Shown here one piece after another: positions 1 through 7,651 of a stretch of DNA of 20,501 bases; within the stretch, counting starts at the first letter, position 1; every line of letters starts with the position of its first letter. Source of the DNA: CAXXFQ01 sp963674475. Lineage in GTDB: Bacteria > Planctomycetota > Planctomycetia > Pirellulales > Thermoguttaceae. A model generated the notes under the pieces. That model saw nothing but the letters and a program-made list of their open reading frames with translations. It ran no database searches and had not been told where the DNA came from. Location of the stretch: contig CAXXFQ010000018.1 in the NCBI GenBank assembly GCA_963674475.2, positions 1 to 20,501 of the forward strand, read 5' to 3'. The position numbers and the translations under genes were made by a program.

Positions 1-82
1 GATCCATCAGGGAGTCCGGCGCTGTCCCGCAACGGTATCGTCCCCTCGGACGAAGCCCGATCACCCGCCTGTCTCAGAGCTT
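1..82 (+). ncRNA. Cobalamin riboswitch, 3' part (5' end outside the window)
   Basis: The stretch GCTGTCCCGCAACGGTA at about 21-37 matches the conserved core of the AdoCbl riboswitch (family form GCTGTCCCGCAACTGTA). The segment GCCCGATCACCCGCCTGTC at about 55-73 matches the conserved 3' block that ends in a GCCTG-type sequence. The 5' half, including the B12-box region, is missing because the window begins inside the element. It sits directly upstream of a twelve-gene B12 operon, which is the expected target. Known riboswitches of this class lower expression when adenosylcobalamin is abundant, and the terminator before cbiX suggests control by premature termination. The exact 3' boundary is approximate. 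Confidence 0.82.
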
Positions 83-130
83 CAGGAAGGCCTTTCGCGG
101 ATAGAGGGCTGAGCGCAATTCGATTGCAAT

Positions 131-158
131 CAATCGCCCGCCTATAGGCGGGCGATTG
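131..158 (+). promoter_or_regulatory. Perfect 12-bp leader hairpin between riboswitch and terminator
   Basis: CAATCGCCCGCC (131-142) and GGCGGGCGATTG (147-158) are perfectly complementary around a TATA loop. No T-run follows, so it is not itself a standard terminator. CAATCG at 131-136 can also pair with CGATTG at 121-126, so two exclusive pairings exist, although the 12-bp form is clearly the more stable. It may be part of the riboswitch expression platform or simply an mRNA-stabilising hairpin. Confidence 0.6.
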
Positions 159-163
159 ACTTT

Positions 164-198
164 CGGCAGCCACTATCTGTGGCTGCCGTTTTTGTTTT
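164..198 (+). terminator. Intrinsic terminator in the riboswitch leader
   Basis: CGGCAGCCAC (164-173) pairs perfectly with GTGGCTGCCG (179-188) around a five-base loop and is followed at once by TTTTTGTTTT (189-198). This is a textbook rho-independent terminator. It lies between the cobalamin riboswitch and the cbiX ribosome binding site, so the likely mechanism is B12-dependent transcription attenuation of the whole operon. Confidence 0.85.
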
Positions 199-215
199 CT
201 GAAAGGAGTGCACCA

Positions 216-1100
216 ATGGCCGGTTCGCGCGTGCTACTGATCGGGCATGGCAGCCCGGACGCCGATGCTGTGACGGAGTGCCAGCAGTTCGGCGCAGACC
301 TGGCGCAGAAGATCGGCTCGCCCGTCGACGTCTGCTTCATGGAAATTGCCGCACCCGGGATGGAAGTCTCATTCAGCGCTGCTGCCGGCGCTGCCGGCGA
401 AGGAGGCAAAGTCTACGTCCTGCCCCTCTTCCTCGCAGCCGCCAAGCATCAGAAGGGGGACGTCTCCTCGGCCGTGCGGGAGACCCGGCGCGAATTGCCC
501 GGCGTGTCGTGGATCTACACTTCGCCGCTCGGTTATCACGCCCACCTCGCGGATCTGGCCGGCCTGCGCGTCCGCGAGGCGTTGCGTGCCCGTGGCATCT
601 CTGAACCGTCGCCCGAGACGGCCGTCTTGCTGGTCGGGCGCGGATCCAAAGATCCGGCCGCCAACGCCGAGCTCGCCTGCTACGCCCACTATCTGCGCGA
701 GCGAGCCGGCTATGCCGAAGTGACCTACGCGTTCCAGGCCGCTGCATCGCCCAGCATCGCCGAAGGCATCCGTCGCTGTCGCCTACTGGGCGCGCGACAG
801 GTGGTGGTGGTCCCCTTCATCCTCTTCACGGGCTTCGTCTACAACATGATCCAGCGCACGGCACAGGAGGCCGCCATCGTCGAAGGCGTCGACGTGATCT
901 GCAGTCGCTACTTGGCCCCTCATCCCATCCTCATCGACATCGCCGCGCAGAGGCTGGAGGAGGCTGAAGCGGGTCAGAGCTCGCTGTCGTGCGATCTCTG
1001 CCACTATCGCTGGCCGGCCGAAAACCGTCCGGATGCTCCGGCCAGCGATCGGCAACTCCTTTCGGGTGAGAGGCCCGAATTCCAGCGGAGGGGAGCATGA
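216..1100 (+). CDS. cbiX: Sirohydrochlorin cobaltochelatase CbiX (long form)
   Basis: This enzyme inserts cobalt into sirohydrochlorin, the entry step of the cobalt-early (anaerobic) corrin pathway. The 294-residue protein is the two-domain long form. The first domain has LLIGHGSPDADAV with His11 and the FLAAAKHQKGD block with His78, the two histidines expected at the metal site. A second chelatase-like repeat begins near VGRGSKDPAANAE. Near the C-terminus is a CDLC (CxxC) motif; long CbiX proteins such as that of Bacillus megaterium carry a C-terminal MxCxxC motif that binds a 4Fe-4S cluster. I chose ATG 216 because AAAGGAG at 202-208 lies at good spacing; the upstream in-frame extension runs through the terminator. 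It is the first gene after the riboswitch, and its stop overlaps the cobM start (ATGA). Confidence 0.93.
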   Translation: MAGSRVLLIGHGSPDADAVTECQQFGADLAQKIGSPVDVCFMEIAAPGMEVSFSAAAGAAGEGGKVYVLPLFLAAAKHQKGDVSSAVRETRRELPGVSWIYTSPLGYHAHLADLAGLRVREALRARGISEPSPETAVLLVGRGSKDPAANAELACYAHYLRERAGYAEVTYAFQAAASPSIAEGIRRCRLLGARQVVVVPFILFTGFVYNMIQRTAQEAAIVEGVDVICSRYLAPHPILIDIAAQRLEEAEAGQSSLSCDLCHYRWPAENRPDAPASDRQLLSGERPEFQRRGA

Positions 1101-1847
1101 CCGTCGATCCGAAACAGTGCCGGGGTCACGTCTACTTGATCGGCGCAGGGCCGGGCGACGTGGAGCTGCTGACCCTGAAGGCGTCGCGCCTCATCTCAGA
1201 AGCGGACGTGATCCTCTACGCGGGATCGCTGGTGAATCCGGCCGTGCTCCGCTTCGCCCGTCCCGAAGCAGAGATCCACGACACTGCGAATATGAAGCTC
1301 GAGGACCAGATCGCCGTGATGTCCTACGCAGCGGCCGGAGGCCGGATGGTCGCCCGTCTTCACACCGGCGATCCCACTATCTACGGGGCCATCGCAGAAC
1401 AGATCCGTGAGCTCGAACGCCTCGGCATCCCCTACACGGTGGTTCCGGGCGTCAGCTCCGCCTTCGCCGCCGGCGCGGCGCTCGGCATCGAGTACACGCT
1501 GCCCGGCGACACGCAGACGTTGATCCTCAGCCGGATGGCGGGTCGCACTGCCGTTCCCGATCGCGAAGCGCTGTCGCACTTGGCCGCGCACCACACCAGC
1601 CTGGTGGTATTCCTCAGCACCGGGCTTGTGGCCGACGTCGTGATCGAGCTCGAGGCCGCCGGCTACGAACCCGACAACCGCCGTCGCGGTCGTGTACCGA
1701 GCCACCTGGCCCGATGAGCGAATCATCCTGGGGACCTTGGAGACGATCGCCACGCAGACTCAGGCGGCGGAGATCACGCACCAGGCGTTGATCGTGGTGA
1801 GCCCCCGCCTTGAAGAACCGGCTCTCCCAGACGACATTAGCGGCTGA
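1097..1847 (+). CDS. cobM: (Cobalt-)precorrin-4 C11-methyltransferase, one frameshift
   Basis: This SAM-dependent methyltransferase adds the C11 methyl group to the corrin precursor (CobM/CbiF). It opens with the tetrapyrrole methylase signature VYLIGAGPGDVELLTLKA, followed by YAGSLVNP, the HTGDPTIYGAI loop and VVPGVSSAFAAGAALG, all typical of CobM. The frame opened at 1097 stays conserved to about 1675, then conserved reading (AVAVVYRATWPDERII) continues in the next frame to a TGA at 1845-1847. Removing one A from GACAACC at 1673-1679 restores a single family-length protein; as written, the open frame stops at 1717. The ATG overlaps the cbiX stop and is preceded by GGAGGGGAG. The base is probably a sequencing indel. 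Confidence 0.9.
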
Positions 1848-2988
1848 ACCCCAGCGATCCCACCTCTACGGTGCAGCACTCGACGCACCGGTCGCGGAAG
1901 ACACCATCGGGATCATCACCCTCACCGCGGGCGGACTCGAGACGGGGACTCGCATCCAGGAGGCGCTGCCCGGCAGCGTGCTGTATGCGCCCGATCGCCT
2001 TGTCGTCGGCCGTCCTTGTGCCGACCAGCTTGTGCCGTATCGTGAGAGCATCCGGCAGGTGCTCCAGAACGCGTTCGCCAAACACTCCGCGCTGATCTGC
2101 GTGATGGCGTCGGGCATCGTCGTCCGCGACCTGGCGCCGATGCTGCGTGACAAACGAAAGGATCCCGGCGTGGTGGTGGTGGACGAAGCCGGTCATTTCG
2201 CGATCAGTCTGCTCGGCGGACATGTCGGCGGCGCCAACGCACTGGCGCGCCAAACGGCTCGGATCCTGGGCGGTCAGGCCGTCATCACCACCGCCAGCGA
2301 CGTCTTGCAGCTACCGGCGCTCGATCTGCTGGGCTCCGAAGAAGGATGGACCCTGGAATCGGCCCGCCACCCTCACCAAAACCAGCGCGGCAATGGTGAA
2401 CGGCGAGCCCATCGGCGTGTTCCAGGAGGCAGGCTCGCAACGATGGTGGCCCGATCCGGCGCCGCAGAACCTGATCCGATTCGAGAGCATGGCCGATCTC
2501 GTCGCGACCAGGCCGCAGGCGGCATTGCTGATCACCCACCACTTGCTGCCCTCGGAGATGGCGCAGGCGATCCCATCGCTCATCTACCGCCCGCCCTGTC
2601 TGGCCGTCGGCATCGGTTGCAACCGAAACACGCCGGCCGTCGAGATCGAAGAGGCGGTGGAAAACGCCCTCAACGAGGCAGGACTCGCGGCGGCGTGCGT
2701 GGCCTGCCTCGCCTCCATCGACGACAAATGCACCGAGGCCGGTTTGCTGGAGTTCGCCCAAGCGCGCGATTGGCCCGTCCGCTTCTATTCGCACGAGCAG
2801 ATCGCTGCGATCGAATCGGTCTCGGCGCCTTCACACAATGGGCGCAGCGCGCGCTCGGCGTGCCCGGCGTGGCGGAGCCGGCTGCTATGCTGGCGAGCGA
2901 CGGCGGTGCGCTGCTGCTGGCCAAGCGCAAGCATGGCAACGTGACCGTCTCGATCGCGTTGATCTCGCCACCAGCCGAGGAGGCGTGA
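1810..2988 (+). CDS. cbiG: Cobalt-precorrin-5A hydrolase CbiG, two frameshifts
   Basis: CbiG opens the delta-lactone of cobalt-precorrin-5A and releases the two-carbon unit as acetaldehyde. The N-terminal part has IGIITLTAGG, the core VMASGIVVRDLAP and VVVVDEAGHFAISLLGGHVGGAN, which is the CbiG hallmark. Conserved sequence then switches frame near 2361-2368 (one extra C restores TLESAATLTKTSAAMVNG) and continues with LAVGIGCNRNTPAVEIEEAV, the C-terminal CbiG domain. It switches back near 2829-2838 within a CACACA tract before VPGVAEPAAMLAS. The only sensible start I find is TTG 1810, overlapping the cobM end, with a weak GGTGAG upstream. The TGA is followed by the cobJ start. The protein is otherwise complete, with no substitution-type stop. 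Confidence 0.88.
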   Translation: MKNRLSQTTLAAEPQRSHLYGAALDAPVAEDTIGIITLTAGGLETGTRIQEALPGSVLYAPDRLVVGRPCADQLVPYRESIRQVLQNAFAKHSALICVMASGIVVRDLAPMLRDKRKDPGVVVVDEAGHFAISLLGGHVGGANALARQTARILGGQAVITTASDVLQLPALDLLGSEEGWTLESARHPHQNQRGNGERRAHRRVPGGRLATMVARSGAAEPDPIREHGRSRRDQAAGGIADHPPLAALGDGAGDPIAHLPPALSGRRHRLQPKHAGRRDRRGGGKRPQRGRTRGGVRGLPRLHRRQMHRGRFAGVRPSARLARPLLFARADRCDRIGLGAFTQWAQRALGVPGVAEPAAMLASDGGALLLAKRKHGNVTVSIALISPPAEEA

Positions 2989-2989
2989 C

Positions 2990-3746
2990 ATGCCCGGCGA
3001 TCTTGCGATTGTGAGCCTCGGTCCCGGCGCGCCCGATCAGATGACCCCTGCTGCGCGGGGGGCCATCGAGCGCGCCGACGTGATCCTCGGCTACCGCACC
3101 TACCTGGATCTGATCCCTGACCTGGCGCCGTCGACGCCCCGCGAGGGGAGCGGCATGCGACATGAGGTCCAACGCGTGCAGCGGGCCGTGGAACTCTCTG
3201 CTCCGACGGCCAGCGAGTCGCCCTGGTATGTGGCGGCGATGCCGGCGTCTATGCGTTGGCCGGACTGGCTTACGAAGTCATCTGGGAAGGGGAACGGTCA
3301 CTACCGATCACCATCTTCCCTGGCGTGACCGCCTCCAATGCGGCCGCTGCGCTCCTGGGCGCTCCTCTCATGAGCGACTACGCCAACATCAGTTTGAGCG
3401 ATCAGCTCGAGCCGCTGGACGCGATCCTCACGCGAGTAGAGGCCGCCGCACAGGCCGGTTTCGTGATCTGCTTCTACAACCCGAAAGGGATGCACCGGAC
3501 AGAGCCATTCGAGAAGGCTTGCGAGATTTTACTTCGCCATCGCTCCCCAGAGACGCCGGTGGGGATCGTGCGTGGGGCCTACCGATCGAACCAGGAGGTG
3601 AGAAGATCCTCGCGCTGGAGCGCCTCCCGCACGCAACCGTGGATATGAGCAGCCTCGTGATCGTCGGCAATCACCAAACGCTCGTCCGCGAGGGTCGCAT
3701 GGTGACCAGCCGCGGCTACCAACGACGGTATCAGCTCGGAGGCTGA
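2990..3746 (+). CDS. cobJ: (Cobalt-)precorrin-3B C17-methyltransferase, two frameshifts
   Basis: CobJ/CbiH methylates C17 and drives ring contraction of the macrocycle. The N-terminus AIVSLGPGAPDQMTPAA is the methylase glycine loop, followed by DVILGYRTYLDLI. Conserved reading then moves to another frame (VALVCGGDAGVYALAGLAYE, then FPGVTASNAAAALLGAPL and FYNPKGM) and later to a third frame (ILALERLPHATVDMSSLVIV, ending MVTSRGYQRRY). The shifts lie near 3192-3204, in a CTCTCT tract, and near 3594-3602, where one missing base restores QEVEKILALE. GAGGAGG at 2977-2983 supports ATG 2990. The last block is the usual C-terminal IGN/TPRGY region, so the gene is complete apart from the indels. Confidence 0.9.
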
Positions 3747-3798
3747 GCACCGTAAGAGTGGCATCTGCGAGATGCCGCAACCAGAAGGAGACGCCCTA

Positions 3799-4432
3799 AT
3801 GCTTCCACACGAAATCGAAGCCGAAAGCTTCCGGCTGATCGAACAGGAATTGGGTCCGCACGACTTCGCCGCGCCGGAGTTGGCAGTCGTGATGCGCGTG
3901 GTCCACGCCACCGCCGACCCCGAGTACGCCCGCAATCTCCGATTCCATCCGGACGCAGTCGCCAGTGCTCTGGCTGCCCTCAGGTCGGGATGCACGATCT
4001 TGACTGACGTGCACATGGTGGAGGCAGGCATCTCCAAGCGACTCTTGGCAAATCTGGGCGGCTCGATCCGGTGCGTCATCGACGACCCCGCCGTCGCCGG
4101 AGCTGCACTCGCCGCCGGCGAGACGCGCGCCACCATCGCGATGCGCCACTTCCGCCCGCTCATGGACGGCAACATCCTCGCCATCGGCAACGCGCCGACC
4201 GCCCTTCTCGAAGCGATCCGCCTCTGCCGGGAAGAGGGCGCGCGACCGGCCTTGATCGTGGGCGTCCCCGTGGGCTACGTCAAGGCCGCCGAATCGAAGG
4301 CAGCGCTGTGCGAACTCGACGTGCCCTACATCGCCGCCCTGGGACGCAAGGGCGGGGCAGCGGTGGCCGTCTCTTCAATCAACGCCATGCTGCGCCTCGC
4401 GCAGACCGCCGCTCATGTATCCGAATCCCTGA
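3799..4432 (+). CDS. cobH: (Cobalt-)precorrin-8X methylmutase; stop masked by a one-base insertion
   Basis: CobH/CbiC moves the C11 methyl to C12, giving (cobalt-)hydrogenobyrinate/cobyrinate. Recognisable blocks are VMRVVHATADPEYA (with the conserved catalytic-region His), CTILTDVHMVEAGISK, GNAPTALLEAI, LIVGVPVGYVKAAESK and YIAALGRKGGAAVAVSSINA. AGAAGGAG at 3783-3790 supports ATG 3799. As written, the frame runs on to 4536 with a meaningless arginine-rich tail. Removing one C from CCC at 4427-4429 creates a TGA at 4430-4432 and gives a 210-residue protein, the usual CobH size. The same edit supplies the start of cbiD, so I end the gene here. Confidence 0.9.
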
Positions 4433-5546
4433 GGCGCACGACGCGCCCGAAGCGTCTGACCGTTCGCTGCGCTCCGGCTACACCACTGCGGCTTGTGCGG
4501 CAGCCGCTGCGACCGCAGCGACGCGCTCTCTGCTGACCGGCCTATCCATCGATCGGGTGATCATCGATCTTCCCGGCGAGAAGGGCGCGGCGTTCGCCAT
4601 GGCGCGCTGTGAACTATCGCAGGGCCGGGTGACGTGCGGAGTCATCAAAGACTCCGGCGACGATCCGGACGTCACCAACGGCGCCGAGATCCAGGCGTCG
4701 GTCGAGTGGCGCGATCTTCCGGGCATCGTCATCGACGGTGGGACAGGCGTCGGGCGCGTGACACGGCCGGGCCTGGCCGTCTCGGTGGGCGAGGCAGCCA
4801 TCAATCCGGGCGCCCGCCGGCTGATCACCCGCGCGGTGGCGTCCGAAGTCGGGCTCGACCTTCCGGCGGACAAAGGGCTTCGCGTGGTCGTGAGCGTCCC
4901 CCGCGGCAAGGAGCTTGCCCAAGGGACACTGAATCCCCGCCTTGGCATCGTGGGAGGGATCTCGATCCTCGGCGCCAGCGGCATCCTGCGACCCTACTCG
5001 CTCGATGCGTACAAGGCGAGCATCAACGTGGCGTTCAAAGTCGCACGAACCAACGGCTTGCGTGAGATCGCCATCACCACCGGCAAGCGCAGCGAGGAGT
5101 TCTTGCGCCGCCGCTACTCCCAGTGGCCAGAGATGGCGTTCGTCCAGGTGGGCGACCACGTCGGACACGCCGTCGAGCAAGCGCGACGAACCGGATTCGA
5201 CGAGTTGGCGCTCGCTTGCATGATCGGCAAAGCTTCCAAGCTGGCGCAGGGTCGCTTCCAGACCCACGTGCTCGAAGGCGGCGTCGATCTGGCGTTTCTG
5301 GCGCGCGTGGTGGAAGAGCTCGGCGCCGATGCCAGGACGCGCCAGGCGATCTGCGACGCCAACACGGCCCATCACGTGCAGATCCTGCTCGGGCGAGCCG
5401 GCATCGATGGGCTGGAACAGGAGCTGGCGCTCCAGGTAGCGGAACAGCTCTGGAGCCACGCGCAGGGTGCTCTTTCCGTCTCGGTCTACCTCCACTCGAT
5501 TGACGGCGAGATTCTCGGCGCCGCTCGCAAGGGAGCAGCATCGTGA
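4415..5546 (+). CDS. cbiD: Cobalt-precorrin-5B C1-methyltransferase CbiD; start repaired by one base
   Basis: CbiD methylates C1 in the cobalt-early pathway and is a good marker for that branch. The hallmark N-terminal block SLRSGYTTAACAAAAATAA is followed by GVIKDSGDDPDVTNGAEI, GTGVGRVTRPGLAVSVGEAA, INPGARRLI, GISILGASGILRP and, near the end, the DANTAHHV segment. The frame has no ATG, GTG or TTG near the domain start. If one C of 4427-4429 is removed, ATG 4415 opens a protein beginning MYPNPEAHDAPEAS and overlapping the end of cobH, about 376 residues in total, which fits the family. Its TGA overlaps the GTG start of cobL (GTGA). Confidence 0.9.
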
Positions 5547-6811
5547 GCGATCCCGTCTGGATCATCGGGGTCGGGGCCGGACCCGGAGCCACTGAGGGCC
5601 TTTCGCCTGACCTTGTCGAGCGGATCCGGCAGGCCGATCAGCTCTGGGGCGGCGCCCGCCTGCTTGCCCCCTGGGAAGCCTGTCCCTCCCGCAAGGTCGT
5701 GATCGGCAGCAGCATAGCCGAACAGGCAACGAGCCTGCGCGAACGCGGTGACCAGAAGGTAGTGGTCCTGGCCTCCGGCGATCCCGGCTTCTTCGGTATC
5801 GAATCGACCGTGGTGCGCGCCCTGGGTCCCCACGAGGTGCGGATCGTGCCGCACGTCACCTCGCTGCAACTGGCCTTCGCACGCGCCGGGATCACCTGGG
5901 GCGATGCGATCCTGACCAGCGCCCACGCCCGTCCCTTGTCCGAGGTGATCGGATGGGCGAGGCGGGCTCCCAAGCTCGGCATCCTCACCGATCCGGTGCA
6001 CGATCCCGCCGCCATCGCACGAGCCTTGCTCGCCGCCGGGATTCCCGACTGCCGGGCCATCGTCGCCGAGAATCTGGGAATGCCCGAGGAACGAATGGTC
6101 GAGACGCGGCTTTCGTCTCTCACCGGACAGAACTTCGCGCCGCTGAACGTGGTGCTCCTGGTCCAGGATCCTGGCTGGAGCCCCAGGCCGGTCTTGGCGC
6201 GACGACCTGACTCGGCCTATGCGCATCGTCGCGGGCTGATCACCAAGGCCGACGTGCGCGCATTGAGCCTGGTGCGGCTGGGCATCGCCGAGACCGATCA
6301 GATCTGGGACGTCGGCGCCGGCAGCGGCGCGCTCAGCATCGAGATGGCCGAGCTGTCCTGGCGTGGACGCGTCTGGGCCGTCGAGCACGATCCTGAGAAC
6401 CTGGACTTCATCCGAGCGAATCTGGACCATTTCGGAACGCCGAACGTCACCGTCGTTCCCGGGCGCGCGCCGGGAGTGCTGGCCGAATTGTCGTCGCCTG
6501 ATGCGGTCTTCATCGGCGGCGCCGGCGGCGAGATGCCCGGCATCCTTCGCACCGTCGTCGGAGTCGCCCGACCCGGCTGCCGCATTGTGATCAACCTGGT
6601 GACCATCGAGCACTTGACCGAAGCGATCGCGTGCCTGCACGAACTCGGGCTCGAGCCGGAGTTGGCGCAGGCCAGCCTGGCGCACGGCCAGGCCATCGGC
6701 GACCTGACCCGATTGGTTCCCGACAACCCGGTGTTCATCGTGTCTGGTACGGTAACGACAGACCGGTCTCGTGCGGCAACCACCGGCGTGTCTGGTGCGT
6801 CCGCAGCTTGA
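5543..6811 (+). CDS. cobL: CbiE-CbiT fusion (precorrin-6Y/7 methyltransferase, decarboxylating)
   Basis: This protein adds methyl groups at C5 and C15 and decarboxylates the C12 acetate. It is a CobL-type fusion of 422 residues. The N-terminal CbiE half has IIGVGAGPGATEGLSPD and VVVLASGDPGFFGI. The C-terminal CbiT half begins near residue 230 with RGLITKADVRALSLVRLGI, then the SAM-binding IWDVGAGSGALSIEMA and AVEHDPENLDFIRANL, and FIGGAGGEMPGIL. GTG 5543 overlaps the cbiD stop and GGGAGCAGC lies just upstream. No frameshift is seen, which helps calibrate how many shifts elsewhere are errors. The last 25 or so residues are low-conservation tail. About 100 bases separate it from cobI. Confidence 0.94.
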   Translation: MSDPVWIIGVGAGPGATEGLSPDLVERIRQADQLWGGARLLAPWEACPSRKVVIGSSIAEQATSLRERGDQKVVVLASGDPGFFGIESTVVRALGPHEVRIVPHVTSLQLAFARAGITWGDAILTSAHARPLSEVIGWARRAPKLGILTDPVHDPAAIARALLAAGIPDCRAIVAENLGMPEERMVETRLSSLTGQNFAPLNVVLLVQDPGWSPRPVLARRPDSAYAHRRGLITKADVRALSLVRLGIAETDQIWDVGAGSGALSIEMAELSWRGRVWAVEHDPENLDFIRANLDHFGTPNVTVVPGRAPGVLAELSSPDAVFIGGAGGEMPGILRTVVGVARPGCRIVINLVTIEHLTEAIACLHELGLEPELAQASLAHGQAIGDLTRLVPDNPVFIVSGTVTTDRSRAATTGVSGASAA

Positions 6812-6848
6812 ACGACGCTCGACGCGCCCTAGACCGGGCGCGCAACCT

Positions 6849-6865
6849 GCCGGCGGCTCGCCGGT
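6849..6865. repeat. Small GC hairpin in the cobL-cobI spacer
   Basis: CCGGCG (6850-6855) and CGCCGG (6859-6864) flank a GCT loop. A nearly identical hairpin, GCCGGCG-CCT-CGCCGGC, lies at 8724-8740 inside the cbiA insertion. There is no T-run, so termination is unlikely. In GC-rich DNA such short hairpins can arise by chance. Confidence 0.35.
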
Positions 6866-6910
6866 ATCACTCCTTGGACAGGAAGTACTTCCTCGGGTGG
6901 GAGATTGAGT

Positions 6911-7651
6911 ATGCATGACCAAACCATGGGCACGCTCTACGGCGTCGGCGTGGGTCCCGGCGATCCCGAGCTGCTGACGCTCAAGGCGATGCGCCTGATC
7001 CGGGAGACGGACGTGATCGCCGTGCCGGTCACCGGCGAGGGCGCTGAGAGCTATGCCCTGGATCTCGTCGCCCCGTTGGTGAGACAGGAACGCCCGGTGC
7101 AACGGCTGCTCTTTCCTATGGAGCGAGACGTCGCGGCCCGCAAGGCGCGCCGTCGTGAAGCAGCACGGATCGTGCTGGATCATCTGCGCGCCGGCCAGGA
7201 CGTCGCCTTTCTCACCGAAGGGGACCCCACCATCCACAGCACCTTCATGAACGTGGTCGCCGAGCTCCCCGAAGGCATCGCCGTGGAGATTGTGCCGGGT
7301 GTCACGTCGATCACGGCTGCCGTAGCCGATGCCGGGATGTCGCTGGTGGCCGGCGACGAGCGATTGGCCGTCTTGCCGGCGGTCTTCGAGAAGGACGATG
7401 CCGGCCTCCGGCAGATCCTCCGCGACTTCGATACGGTGGTCCTGCTCAAGGCGTATCGCTCGCTCGGCCGGCTCATTCCGCTCCTCGACGAGCTCGGCTT
7501 GACAAAGTGCGCCGTGTGGGTGGAGCGCGCCGGTCATCGCTCCGGACGGGTAGTGCGCGACGTAAGCTCCCTGCGCGACGCGACCGGCCTCCACTATCTC
7601 TCCTTGCTCATCGTGCGCAACCCGGCGCGGGAGGGTGACGATGCGGATTGA
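6911..7651 (+). CDS. cobI: (Cobalt-)precorrin-2 C20-methyltransferase
   Basis: CobI/CbiL methylates C20 of (cobalt-)precorrin-2, the first step after metal insertion. The protein starts with GTLYGVGVGPGDPELLTLKA, the methylase GPGDPEL loop, then DVIAVPVTGEG, VAFLTEGDPTIHSTFM (typical of CobI) and IVPGVTSITAAVADAG. The later block DTVVLLKAYRS also fits the family. I prefer ATG 6911 because GGGAG at 6898-6902 is spaced eight bases upstream; TTG 6905 would be too close, and ATG 6926 is a shorter alternative. Length, about 246 residues, is normal and no frameshift is seen. The end overlaps cbiA by eleven bases. Confidence 0.94.
   Translation: MHDQTMGTLYGVGVGPGDPELLTLKAMRLIRETDVIAVPVTGEGAESYALDLVAPLVRQERPVQRLLFPMERDVAARKARRREAARIVLDHLRAGQDVAFLTEGDPTIHSTFMNVVAELPEGIAVEIVPGVTSITAAVADAGMSLVAGDERLAVLPAVFEKDDAGLRQILRDFDTVVLLKAYRSLGRLIPLLDELGLTKCAVWVERAGHRSGRVVRDVSSLRDATGLHYLSLLIVRNPAREGDDAD

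Noticed and set aside
1097..3746. Programmed ribosomal frameshifting in cobM, cbiG and cobJ
   Set aside because: No slippery heptamer with downstream structure was seen at the shift sites, and shifts of both directions occur in many unrelated genes, which fits sequencing indels better.
4071..5546. A CobH-CbiD fusion or a longer CbiD with an arginine-rich N-terminus
   Set aside because: The upstream extension is cobH read out of frame. One-base removal at 4427-4429 gives normal separate proteins.
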